A DNA stretch of 64,000 nucleotides from CAZGSN01 sp964371655 (lineage in GTDB: Bacteria; Desulfobacterota; Binatia; HRBIN30): positions 1 to 64,000 of the forward strand of contig CAYJOD010000001.1 of assembly GCA_964371655.1 (NCBI GenBank). Direction: 5' to 3'. The position numbers and the translations under genes were made by a program. This document shows, piece by piece, positions 48,297-56,044 of the stretch. The notes under the pieces are model-generated. The model saw nothing but the letters and a program-made list of their open reading frames with translations, ran no database searches and was not told the DNA's origin. Each line of letters opens with the position of its first letter. Within the stretch, counting starts at the first letter, position 1.

Positions 48297-48896
48297 ATGG
48301 GAGTCTTGACCACGGCCGAGCTGGCTGCGGAGCTGCATCGCATTGGTGTGATCCGCTTCGGCGACTTCGTCCTGAAAGACGGGCGCCACTCGCCATTCTA
48401 CGTCGATCTGCGCTTGCTGATTGCCCACCCGCCCTTGCTGCGGCGAGTCGCCGTCGCCATGCTCGAGCGCACCAGCGCCGTCGCTTATGACTGTCTTGCC
48501 GGCATTCCCTATGCCGGCTTGCCGCTCGCAGTGGCGATGTCTCTCGAGTCCGGCCGCCCGCTCGTTTACCCGCGCAAGGACGCAAAGACGTACGGCACCA
48601 GAAGGCTTGTCGAGGGTGTGTTCAAAGCCGGCGACCGTGCTCTGGTCGTGGACGATGTGATCACCACCGGCGGTGCCAAGCTCGAGGCCATCGCGCCGCT
48701 GCGCGAGGCCGGGCTCGTGGTTTCCGACGTCGTCGTTGTCGTCGATCGCGAGCAGTCAGGTGCGGCGACTCTTGCCGCCTCCGGCCTATGCTTGCATAGT
48801 GTCGGTAGGATCTCAGAGCTGCTTGCGGCTCTGCAGCAAAGCGGCGCCGTGAATCCCGACGATGCGGCGCGGGCCATTGCCTTCATCCAGAGCTGA
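48297..48896 (+). CDS. pyrE: Orotate phosphoribosyltransferase
   Basis: 199 residues; ATG 48297 starts the conserved MGVLTTAELAAELHRIGVIRFGDFVLKDGRHSPFYVDLR. The PRPP motif is ALVVDDVITTGGAK (about residues 117-128) and the catalytic lysines lie in YPRKDAKTYGTRRLVEG. It makes OMP from orotate and PRPP in pyrimidine synthesis. The open frame upstream (48087) overlaps the propeller gene and is not used. The M16 peptidase gene follows by 16 bases. Confidence 0.93.
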   Translation: MGVLTTAELAAELHRIGVIRFGDFVLKDGRHSPFYVDLRLLIAHPPLLRRVAVAMLERTSAVAYDCLAGIPYAGLPLAVAMSLESGRPLVYPRKDAKTYGTRRLVEGVFKAGDRALVVDDVITTGGAKLEAIAPLREAGLVVSDVVVVVDREQSGAATLAASGLCLHSVGRISELLAALQQSGAVNPDDAARAIAFIQS

Positions 48897-48912
48897 CCGT
48901 GGGACCACGCTT

Positions 48913-50112
48913 ATGACCAAGGTTCATCGCTTCCGCCAACGCGGACTGCGCGTTCTCGAACAGCACATCCCGGGGCCGCTCACGGCCATTGCCTTGTCGA
49001 TCCGCGCCGGCGCTCGTTTCGATGGCGCCCATCCGGGCATCGCACACATGGCGGAGCACATGCTGTTCCAGGGAACGCGCACGTTCGACCAGGTGGCGCT
49101 CAACCGATTCGCCGCCGAGCTCGGTGGCGAACACAACGCCGACACCGGATATGAGACCATCTCGCTGACCTTCGAGGTGTTCAACGAAGACGTCGACGCC
49201 GCCCTCGGCTTGCTCGCCGAGCAGTTTTATCACAGTCGCATCGATGCGGATCGCTTTCGTAAAGAGCGACGCGTCGTCATCGATGAGATCCGCGGCCGCC
49301 TCGACGATCCCGCCGATCGGCTTCACACCCGCGCCTGGGCGCGCTTCTTCGGCGATCCGCTGGCGCACCCCGTATGCGGGAACATCCTGAGCATTCGCGC
49401 CATGAACCCGAGCGACGTCGCCGCGTTCATTCGCCGCCATTTCACACACGCACAGAGCGCCCTTGCTGTAATTGGCGGCGTGCGTAGCGCCGATCTGCAC
49501 GCAGCGGTACGGGCGCATTTCGGCGACGGTAACATCGGCGAGCCCAGGCAACCGCCGCGGGTCTGCTTTGGCCGTCGCGGCCGCCTGCGCTTGCGCGGCG
49601 GTGGCGGCCAAGCCTATCTGACAAAGATGATGGCGGTGCCGCGCGATCCGCGTAAGCTGATCGCGGTCGGCATTGCGCTCGATCTGGTCGGCGCCGATCC
49701 CGACAGCCGTTTGTTTCAGGAGGTGCGCGAGCGCCTGGGCTTGGGGTACGAGGTGTCCGCCTCTCTCGACTTCGGCTCGGATTGGGCCGTCGCGCAAGTA
49801 TCCGCGAGCTCCGCACGCGGCGCCGCCAAACGTCTCGAGCGCGCCGTCGAGGACACCTGCCAGCGCGCCGCCGAGCAGGGTTTTTCCACCGAAGAGCTAC
49901 AGCGCGCGCGCAAGAAGATCCGCTACCGCTATGCCTCCCTCGCCGAAAGCCGCTTCGATCGCGCTCTGGCGTTGGCGGAGGGAACCTTGACCGGCATTCC
50001 GTTTCCGGAGGACGCGCAACGGATTGTCGAGGAGCTGTCGCAGGCAGAGATCGAGCAGGCCTGGCGCGCCGCCGTAAGCGGCCACACCTTGACCGCAATC
50101 ATCGCCGATTGA
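48913..50112 (+). CDS. M16 family zinc metallopeptidase (pitrilysin/processing-peptidase type)
   Basis: 399 residues, two homologous M16 halves. The inverted zinc motif HMAEH is at residues 45-49 (Glu48 catalytic, both His bind zinc), and a further Glu lies about 75 residues on (DAALGLLAEQF), so the N-terminal half should be active. The C-terminal half (YLTKMMAVPRDPRKLIAVGIALDLVGADPDSRLFQEVRERLGLGYEVSA) is the partner half. The R/Y pair (LGLGYEV) matches the substrate-grip motif. It cleaves small peptides or unfolded segments. The adjoining Hint-like gene follows by 63 bases. Confidence 0.92.
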   Translation: MTKVHRFRQRGLRVLEQHIPGPLTAIALSIRAGARFDGAHPGIAHMAEHMLFQGTRTFDQVALNRFAAELGGEHNADTGYETISLTFEVFNEDVDAALGLLAEQFYHSRIDADRFRKERRVVIDEIRGRLDDPADRLHTRAWARFFGDPLAHPVCGNILSIRAMNPSDVAAFIRRHFTHAQSALAVIGGVRSADLHAAVRAHFGDGNIGEPRQPPRVCFGRRGRLRLRGGGGQAYLTKMMAVPRDPRKLIAVGIALDLVGADPDSRLFQEVRERLGLGYEVSASLDFGSDWAVAQVSASSARGAAKRLERAVEDTCQRAAEQGFSTEELQRARKKIRYRYASLAESRFDRALALAEGTLTGIPFPEDAQRIVEELSQAEIEQAWRAAVSGHTLTAIIAD

Positions 50113-50175
50113 GACCCGCGAGTGAGCGCGAGCGGGCGGCGCGCGTCGGCCTTTACCTAAGCGGAGTCGCGGGTT

Positions 50176-50694
50176 ATGACGCTGCGGCCAACGATAATGA
50201 TTTCGATGCAATGTGAACTTGCTGCGGACACCAAGATCGAAACCCCCGAAGGCGCGCTGACCGTGAAGAGCGTGGCCGGAAAGGCTGTCGCCGTGTTCAC
50301 CCGTGACGATGGTGGCCGTACCCGCTTCCGCATGATCCACGACGCCCGCAAGATTGCCGATCGGCAACCGGTGCTGACGATTACCTTGGAGAATGGCCTC
50401 GCCTTTCGCGTCGGCGTTGCGCAGGTTCTGTACAAACGCGGCATGGAGGAAGCGCGCGCCGACGTCCTTATTGCCGGCGACGAGCTCGAGCCGGCTTTTC
50501 ATTTTCCGAGCGGATATCGGTTCCACGACGACACACACGACTGCGAGCGCGAGTCATCGCGCTCGTGGCGGGTGGCGCGCGTCGAGCCCGGCGGCGATGC
50601 GGACCTGTACTGCTTCGGCGTCCACAAGGCAGCGAACTTTTTTCTCAGCGCCGGTGTCTTGGCGAAAGCCGACGGCGGAGGAGAGAGATGCTGA
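50176..50694 (+). CDS. Stand-alone Hint (hedgehog/intein-type) domain protein, probably catalytically degenerate
   Basis: 172 residues, start after GGAG. The fold pattern is Hint-like: Cys13 in QCELAADTKIETPEGALTV (intein block A: C then DTxIxTPEG), VLTITLENGLAFRV (block B position) and DLYCFGVHKAANFFLSAGVL (block F position, usually ...hNFfaNGvlvHN). But the block B TxxH is replaced by GVAQ, and the terminal HN is missing, the chain continuing KADGGGERC. No extein or endonuclease is present, so splicing is unlikely. It sits between an M16 peptidase and glpX on the same strand. I infer a structural or binding role; the function is not known. Confidence 0.65.
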   Translation: MTLRPTIMISMQCELAADTKIETPEGALTVKSVAGKAVAVFTRDDGGRTRFRMIHDARKIADRQPVLTITLENGLAFRVGVAQVLYKRGMEEARADVLIAGDELEPAFHFPSGYRFHDDTHDCERESSRSWRVARVEPGGDADLYCFGVHKAANFFLSAGVLAKADGGGERC

Positions 50695-50777
50695 CGATTG
50701 CTCTCTCCTTCGCCCCGCAACCTTTTGTAGTCGGTCCATTTGTATGACTTTGAAACACTTTCGTTAGGGAGGAAGCT

Positions 50778-51773
50778 ATGCAGTTCGAACAACTTCTGTC
50801 GCGCGAGTTCTTGCGCGTGGTCGAGGAAGCCGCGATCGCGGCGGCTAGGACCATGGGCCAAGGCGAGCGCCATCACTCCGACGACGTCGCCGTCGAGGCC
50901 ATGCGTAAGGCGATGGACACGTTGCCAATGCGCGGCGAAGTCGTGATCGGTGAAGGTGAGCGCGATGAAGCGCCGATGCTGTTCATCGGGGAGAAAGTCG
51001 GGCGCCAGCAGCCCGAGGACCCGGAGGTCGTAATCGCCGTCGACCCTCTCGAGGGGACCAATCTGTGTGCGACCGGCTCGCCCGGTGCGATTGCCGTGTT
51101 GGCCGCCGCCAATAAGGGAGGCTTGCTGCACGCTCCCGATTGCTACATGCAGAAGATCATCGTCGGTCCCGCGGCTAAGGGCGCGGTCCACCTCGATGCG
51201 CCGGTGGCAACCAATCTCAAGGCTATCGCGGCACGACTGCGCCGCAACGTTTCGGATCTGGTCGTGATCGTTCTCGAGCGGCCGCGCCACGACAAGCTAA
51301 TCGATGAAATTCGCGCTGCTGGGGCTCGCATCCGTCTAATCACCGATGGCGACCTGTCGGCGGGGATCTCGGCCGCGGTCCGCGGTACCAACGTGCACGC
51401 GGTCATGGGCACCGGCGGCGCTCCCGAGGGTGTGCTGACGGCGGCGGCCCTGCGCTGCCTGAACGGCGGGATGGAGGGACGCTTGGTCCCCGCCAAGCCC
51501 GGCGAAGAAGAACGGAAGAAGTTCGAAGAGCGGTTGCGCGGGATGGGAATCGCCGACCCCGATCGGATCTACACCGAGCGCGAGTTGGCTCCGGGTACCG
51601 ACATCATCTTCGCGGCCAGTGGGGTCACCGACGGCAACATCCTACGCGGCGTGCGCTTCTTCGGGCATGGCAATCGCACCCACTCGCTCGTCATCTCGTT
51701 GCGCGACCGCCAGATACGCTTCATCGACACCGTGCATCTCAACGATACTCCCGACGCGGTGGTCGAGTTCTAA
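50778..51773 (+). CDS. glpX: Fructose-1,6-bisphosphatase class II
   Basis: 331 residues, ATG after GGGAGG. Family motifs: RGEVVIGEGERDEAPML (Asp/Glu metal site), AVDPLEGTNLCATGSPGAIAV (the Asp-Pro-Leu-Glu-Gly-Thr loop), RPRHDKLIDEIRAAGARIRLITDGD and GTGGAPEGVLTAAAL. It hydrolyses fructose-1,6-bisphosphate in gluconeogenesis and needs Mn2+ or Mg2+. It follows the Hint-like gene after 83 bases and ends 77 bases before the convergent yedK-like gene. Confidence 0.95.
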   Translation: MQFEQLLSREFLRVVEEAAIAAARTMGQGERHHSDDVAVEAMRKAMDTLPMRGEVVIGEGERDEAPMLFIGEKVGRQQPEDPEVVIAVDPLEGTNLCATGSPGAIAVLAAANKGGLLHAPDCYMQKIIVGPAAKGAVHLDAPVATNLKAIAARLRRNVSDLVVIVLERPRHDKLIDEIRAAGARIRLITDGDLSAGISAAVRGTNVHAVMGTGGAPEGVLTAAALRCLNGGMEGRLVPAKPGEEERKKFEERLRGMGIADPDRIYTERELAPGTDIIFAASGVTDGNILRGVRFFGHGNRTHSLVISLRDRQIRFIDTVHLNDTPDAVVEF

Positions 51774-51850
51774 GACGATTGCCTGCGGACTAGGGGCTGG
51801 GGCGATCGAGCCTCAGGCCCCAAGTCCCCAGTCCCCGCCCAGATCCGACC

Positions 51851-52510
51851 TCAAGCGAGCCTGCGCACGCATTCCGGCGAATCGCGCTGCGGCGAGTTGA
51901 CGAAGGTCGAGACCTCGTAGGCTTCCATCTCCTCGGCGGCGAACGGCGTCAGCAGCGCGCGCAACGACGGGTTCGCGTCGCCGCCCGGATCGATCCAGCG
52001 TTCGCGCGCGCCGGGCGCGAGGATCACCGGCATGCGGTTATGGATCGGCGCCATTAAATCGTTTGCGGCGCAGGTGAGAATCGCACACGTGGGCACGGGC
52101 GCACCACTCTCTGGACGATACCACGTCCAGATGCCGGCGAGACCAAAGGGCCGGCCGCTACGCATACGGATGAAGTGCGGGCGTTTGCTAGCCCCGTCCT
52201 TCTGCCACTCATAGAAGCCATCGGCGACAATCAGGCAGCGGCGCTTGGCGAACGCTTCGCGGAATAGCGGAACGTGAGAGACCGTCTCCGCGCGTGCGTT
52301 GATCGGCGCGCGCGCCGCCCCGGGCTCGCTCGCAAAGCCCCATCGCATCGACCCCAGCCGCACCTCGGCAGCGTCGCCAACGATGGCCTCGACGAACTGG
52401 CTCGGGGCAATGTTGTAGCGCGGCGCCAGATCGACATCGACGAACTGCGTGATTCCAAACTCGTCGGCAAGCACCGCGTGAGAGCTGCTGCGGGAAAAGC
52501 GGCCGCACAT
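51851..52510 (-). CDS. SOS response-associated peptidase family protein (YedK/HMCES)
   Basis: 219 residues. The start is fixed at 52510 because the mature enzyme must begin MCGRF, where Cys2 becomes N-terminal and forms a thiazolidine with abasic sites. The other catalytic residues are present: Asn33 (RYNIAPSQ), Glu101 (DGFYEW) and His157 (IHNRMPVIL). It shields and crosslinks abasic sites in single-stranded DNA. The gene ends the stable backbone: attL of the tRNA-Arg island starts about 108 bases upstream of its start codon. Confidence 0.95.
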   Translation of the reverse strand: MCGRFSRSSSHAVLADEFGITQFVDVDLAPRYNIAPSQFVEAIVGDAAEVRLGSMRWGFASEPGAARAPINARAETVSHVPLFREAFAKRRCLIVADGFYEWQKDGASKRPHFIRMRSGRPFGLAGIWTWYRPESGAPVPTCAILTCAANDLMAPIHNRMPVILAPGARERWIDPGGDANPSLRALLTPFAAEEMEAYEVSTFVNSPQRDSPECVRRLA

Positions 52511-52617
52511 GAAGTGGCATCCTACCACGTTCAGGAGCCGCCGGGCACGCCCCCGCTGTGGCCCTCGCGAGTAGGACGGCTCTGGACGCTCAGTCCCCTA
52601 ATCGAAGCGAGAAAAAG

Positions 52618-52663
52618 AACGCTCCCTGGCTGACTCGAACAGCCGACCCCTTGATTCGTAGTC
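52618..52663. repeat. attL: 46-bp copy of the tRNA-Arg 3' half
   Basis: Identical over 46 bases to 60164-60209, which runs from the 3' end through the anticodon loop of tRNA-Arg(ACG). Same orientation, so the two are direct repeats flanking 7.5 kb. Outside the match the two sequences diverge at once. Confidence 0.92.
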
Positions 52664-53115
52664 CCATCCAAGACGACGAGGAAAAGCCCGACTGACAAGG
52701 GTTTCCGCGTCGCGCCTAGTTTTTCACTCATTCACCGATTCCACTGGCTTCGACCAAGGAAGCCCTATTTCGACCTCCAAATGACACCAGAAGTGACACC
52801 AGAACTGAAACCAGAATTGAAGCGGGCTTCGCAGGTCGCGGCGTTTGCGACCTGCTCAGCCAGGAGTGCGAATTGATGCGCGCCTGCCTTCCACCAGGGC
52901 GACGCCAGCGGAGGGGTGGGGAGCCCCCACGCGGGCTTGGCCAGGGCCATGAAGGACCTCTTTCATGCGCGCAACAAATTCGCGTTTCCAAGACGTTCCG
53001 ACGTGTCGCCAGGGTTGCGGGAGCCACAGATCAGCGCAGCGCCCAGCCCTGCCATAAAAAGAGAAGCCACCGGGCATGCAGCCGGCCGCTCTGCAGGGAA
53101 CCAACTGCACAAAGA
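52664..53115. other. Left arm of the island, no gene
   Basis: Contains a 12-bp degenerate repeat (ACACCAGAAGTG, ACACCAGAACTG near 52782-52820) and a GC-rich stretch. Several short open frames overlap on both strands but none has a convincing start or family match. Confidence 0.5.
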
Positions 53116-53904
53116 TCACGATCCTCCTCGAACGGCACGGGCGTAGTAATCGGTACTGGTCTTGGTGTTGTAGAATACAATGCCGTTGAAGAAGTCCACA
53201 TACCACGCGACGCTCGGAAAGCCGGTGCGACTAGTAGCCGACCAGTAGTAACCGGACTGCGTGCACGCACACGAGGCGCTCGTGATGTCCGTACAGCCAG
53301 CACCGCAACTCGTACCGTGAAACGCAATGTCGATTGCAGGATTGGCAGTTCCAAATTCGACTATCGATTCTAACTCCTGGATGGTCGGCAAGCGCCAGTC
53401 GTTGTGGCCAGCAAAGTACGCGATGTTTAGTGAACCCATCTTGCTGCTGGAGGCGTTGCCCCACGTGTAACTCGTATCTTTGTCGTGGATCGAGCCATCA
53501 TCCAACAGCTTTTCCCACAGCAGGCCGGTCTGGTTATCCGTGATCGTGCCATCGTGGTTATCGACGAATCGACCGGGTGTCGGCGTTGGGGTGAACGTCA
53601 CGCACCGTCCGGCGCCGCCGTCGCAAAGAGAGTTGAACACCGGCACGCCAATCGGACAACCGCCACCAGAGGGTGGTCCGCACAGGAACCCGGCATCGCA
53701 GCAATCGTTGACGCCTGGCGTTGGCGTCGGCGTTGTCGTCACGGTCCGAGTCGGCGTCTCACAGCTACCCAGGAAGCTGTTGACGCACATCTGCAACTCG
53801 CCGAGGTTCACAGCACCATCGGCGTTCACGTCGCCAACGCACACGGCTTGCGCGTCGAGGCTCAGGCCGCCAACCAGAACGGCGACCAAAAGTGTCCGAA
53901 GCAT
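53116..53904 (-). CDS. Secreted DUF1566 protein with dockerin-like repeat
   Basis: 262 residues; start at 53904 after GGGAGGG. Signal peptide to about residue 20 (LSLDAQA-VC). One dockerin-like repeat (CVGDVNADGAVNLGELQMCVNSFLG), a Cys-rich segment with short T/P linkers (CDAGFLCGPPSGGGC), and one DUF1566 domain (NHDGTITDNQTGLLWEKLLDDGSIHD, GHNDWRLPTIQELESI, YYWSATS). It is a shorter paralogue of the protein at 279-2558 yet lies between the island att sites. Either the island carries a host-derived gene or the insertion point has shifted. Likely a Ca2+-binding surface module. Confidence 0.85.
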   Translation of the reverse strand: MLRTLLVAVLVGGLSLDAQAVCVGDVNADGAVNLGELQMCVNSFLGSCETPTRTVTTTPTPTPGVNDCCDAGFLCGPPSGGGCPIGVPVFNSLCDGGAGRCVTFTPTPTPGRFVDNHDGTITDNQTGLLWEKLLDDGSIHDKDTSYTWGNASSSKMGSLNIAYFAGHNDWRLPTIQELESIVEFGTANPAIDIAFHGTSCGAGCTDITSASCACTQSGYYWSATSRTGFPSVAWYVDFFNGIVFYNTKTSTDYYARAVRGGS

Positions 53905-54105
53905 GAGCGTCCCCTCCCTGTCGCGTGTACTTGTGCGCGGTTCAGGGGAAGGCGTCAAGGCGGCGGTAGGTGTCGGCCGCGCAGTTCGCTTTCTCGCGTG
54001 ATCGGTCAGCGCAAGCGGCGCTCATGATCGGTGGGTGCTCACTCGCGGATGCCGGCGACCTGCTCCGGTCTCCCTAGAGCCCGGGCGTAAATCGAGGCAA
54101 CGTAC

Positions 54106-54525
54106 CTATTCGTCATGCTGATCTGGCTTCAAATCAATTCTCACGGTGAGCTTGTGCGAATAAGCCGGCTTCGCTTCGCGATTCAGATAGGTGACAAACT
54201 CCAACTCGCCTTGTGAAACTAGATCTATCGGGCTGAACCGGAGGGCCAGCTGGAAGTAGTCTTTCTTCGGCTCAAGATCTCTAGATTCGTACGTGTGAAT
54301 GCCCGCGCTGGCACTACCTCGAACCTCGACCTTCACATGCCTGAGATTCCTTCCGCCGCTCCATCTCTGGAACAGCGCGAGCTGGGACAGTCTGGCAGGG
54401 GCGGCTGTGACCACAACCGTAGAGTCATAAATCCCAATGAGACTTACTTTATTGCCAAGTTCGAATCGTACGTCATCACAGATGTGCGTAACTAGGTGCT
54501 GCACTGGCGGCGCCCCCTTTTTCAT
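54106..54525 (-). CDS. DUF6941-like beta-sandwich protein
   Basis: 139 residues from ATG 54525. The pattern HICDDVRFELGNKVSLIGIYDSTVVV, PARLSQLALFQRWSGG and KKDYFQLALRFSPIDLVSQGELEFVTYL fits the small DUF6941 family, which is seen in mobile DNA near defence genes. The family call is tentative. It overlaps the upstream gene end (54476-54525) by 50 bases in a different frame, so the three genes 55717-54106 form one operon. No catalytic residue is evident. Confidence 0.55.
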   Translation of the reverse strand: MKKGAPPVQHLVTHICDDVRFELGNKVSLIGIYDSTVVVTAAPARLSQLALFQRWSGGRNLRHVKVEVRGSASAGIHTYESRDLEPKKDYFQLALRFSPIDLVSQGELEFVTYLNREAKPAYSHKLTVRIDLKPDQHDE

Positions 54526-55024
54526 CGCCGACACGCACACCAGGTGCATTCTCGATGGTAATTATGCTAGGGCGCGAGACTTCACGCCGCTCGCTCACGA
54601 CCGACGCGGCAGCATCAATACCATCCCAAGTGCTGTTGTTGGTTGTCGCATCCAACAGTAGGACGCTGCCGGGAGTAGAAACGGTATTTGCGACCATGGA
54701 GATGGAATCCGAGCCTTGGGCGATCGTTCCCTCTAAGCTTGTATCTTCGATAAGCGCAGTAAGAGCATCGAGCGCGTCGCATGCGCTTGGGAGCGGCCGC
54801 ACGATCAAGCCGTCCAACCGTACCAAAGAAAGGCTAGAAAGACGGGCCACAATATCCCGCATGTCATTCGGTGCGCAGCCCCAATCAAAGCTCAGACGAG
54901 AACGTGTTGCGGGCTCCTTTCGCGTGGCGATGTCACAGAAAAGCAAGAAGCAGTCACGATCCGGGAGCAACCGACAGAGCTGAAGCAGTGTGTTTGTAGC
55001 TTCGGGATAGTCCTCGTCGTTCAT
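54476..55024 (-). CDS. Unknown protein, middle gene of the island operon
   Basis: 182 residues: MNDEDYPEATNTLLQLCRLLPDRDCFLLFCDIATRKEP begins a helical stretch with possible winged-helix-like form (LSFDWGCAPNDMRDIVARLSSLSLVRLDGLIVRPLPSA), then SMVANTVSTPGSVLLLDATTNNSTWDGID. No family recognised. Its start is 3 bases after the stop of the upstream gene, so the two are coupled. No good ribosome site is visible. Confidence 0.5.
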   Translation of the reverse strand: MNDEDYPEATNTLLQLCRLLPDRDCFLLFCDIATRKEPATRSRLSFDWGCAPNDMRDIVARLSSLSLVRLDGLIVRPLPSACDALDALTALIEDTSLEGTIAQGSDSISMVANTVSTPGSVLLLDATTNNSTWDGIDAAASVVSERREVSRPSIITIENAPGVRVGDEKGGAASAAPSYAHL

Positions 55025-55027
55025 AGT

Positions 55028-55717
55028 TTAGTCTCTCAGTCTCGGCGGCAGCAGTTTGCGCAATTCTTCCTGTCTCTTCTTGATGCCCCAAAGATAGCCT
55101 CGCATCGACTCAATCCAATCCGCGGATGCGGCAGCGATAACACAGGATGACACATCACCATCACGAAAGAAGATTGGCTCAGTGCCAACTGGCCGAAGCT
55201 CCTGAGCCAGTCCAGCACCTATAAAGCCTTGGCGCGCGTCCTCGTGCAACCACAAAAGCAACTTCTCGCGGAGCACGTGTGCGTACTCGTGTGCTTCGCC
55301 GATTGCGCCGTAGGACGCAGCAAAGTTAACCACGCACTCGACGCAGTCCAGATGCGCTAGCTCCTGGAGACTTATGGGTTGATCTCCGGATGTGAGATCT
55401 TCAGAAAAGAGCACCTGGTGGCCACCTCGTTCGATCTCGGTCCTAATCTCTTTTCGTTTCTTTCCAAGCGGCCCAGTGTCCTTAGGGCTTGGACCCCAGA
55501 CGAGGACCCTCAGGGTAAGAGACGACGCGGCCGCCTGCCACCGATCATACAACAAGGAAGCCGCCTTGGCTCTTTGTCTGACCGTGACACCGGGGCGCAT
55601 TCGTGTCGACCGCTGCGCCTTCCCGCAAGAGCGACAGACGAAGTATGTGCGACCAAGACGCCCTCCGAATTTCCTCGGCGTCGCAGCGCCAGTTTTGCTG
55701 CAGTTCGAGCAAAGCAT
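55028..55717 (-). CDS. Zinc-ribbon protein with a nucleotide-hydrolase/TIR-like Rossmann domain
   Basis: 229 residues from ATG 55717 (a TTG at 55759 would add 14). The N-terminus is a zinc ribbon: CSNCSKTG ... FVCRSCGK (two CxxC pairs). A basic helix links it to LRVLVWGPSPKDTGPLGKKRKEIRTEIERGGHQVLFSEDL, then LAHLDCVECVVNFAASYGAIGEAHEYAHVLREKLLLWLHEDA. The order (strand, RKEIRTELE helix, ED, GAIGE-H) recalls nucleoside deoxyribosyltransferase/TIR-like folds, where the Glu cleaves a glycosidic bond. Inference: an effector that attacks a nucleotide such as NAD or a modified base. First gene of a three-gene cluster. Confidence 0.5.
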   Translation of the reverse strand: MLCSNCSKTGAATPRKFGGRLGRTYFVCRSCGKAQRSTRMRPGVTVRQRAKAASLLYDRWQAAASSLTLRVLVWGPSPKDTGPLGKKRKEIRTEIERGGHQVLFSEDLTSGDQPISLQELAHLDCVECVVNFAASYGAIGEAHEYAHVLREKLLLWLHEDARQGFIGAGLAQELRPVGTEPIFFRDGDVSSCVIAAASADWIESMRGYLWGIKKRQEELRKLLPPRLRD

Positions 55718-56044
55718 CCGAGGACCGCGCACATACGACGAAAGTGATTGCTGTGTCAAACACCGCTAGCAAGCCGTGCAGGAAGCCCGTGCGTCTTCGT
55801 CGTCCACGAGCGATTGCGACTGCGGCAACGTGATCCATCGATGCGTCTTCCAGGTGAACCGTGCGCCAATCCTCCCTAGTCGGGAGAGTGACGTTGACGG
55901 CCAGGACGGGCGAGTTCACGACGCCTCTGCGGTTGCCGGGAGTTGTCGCGGGGAAACGGGAATTGGGAAATACCCTGTAACTCCGGATTTGCTAACGAAT
56001 AGATCCGTCGCCGGCTCCGACAATTCGCGGGAATTCTGGCTTGA
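55718..56044. other. Gene-poor stretch between two minus-strand genes
   Basis: A weak minus-strand frame (to 55919) overlaps the zinc-ribbon gene and has no good start. It could contain the promoter of the 55717-54106 operon. Confidence 0.4.

Noticed and set aside
50176..50694. Active intein
   Set aside because: Terminal HN and the block-B histidine are missing and there are no exteins, so I call it only Hint-like.
52728..53206. Several overlapping minus-strand frames near attL
   Set aside because: They share sequence in different frames with no conserved domain; possibly fragments of an older insertion, but nothing to support a gene.
55545..55919. 124-codon minus-strand frame overlapping the zinc-ribbon gene
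   Set aside because: Overlaps a zinc ribbon with clear CxxC pairs in another frame; no start site or domain.
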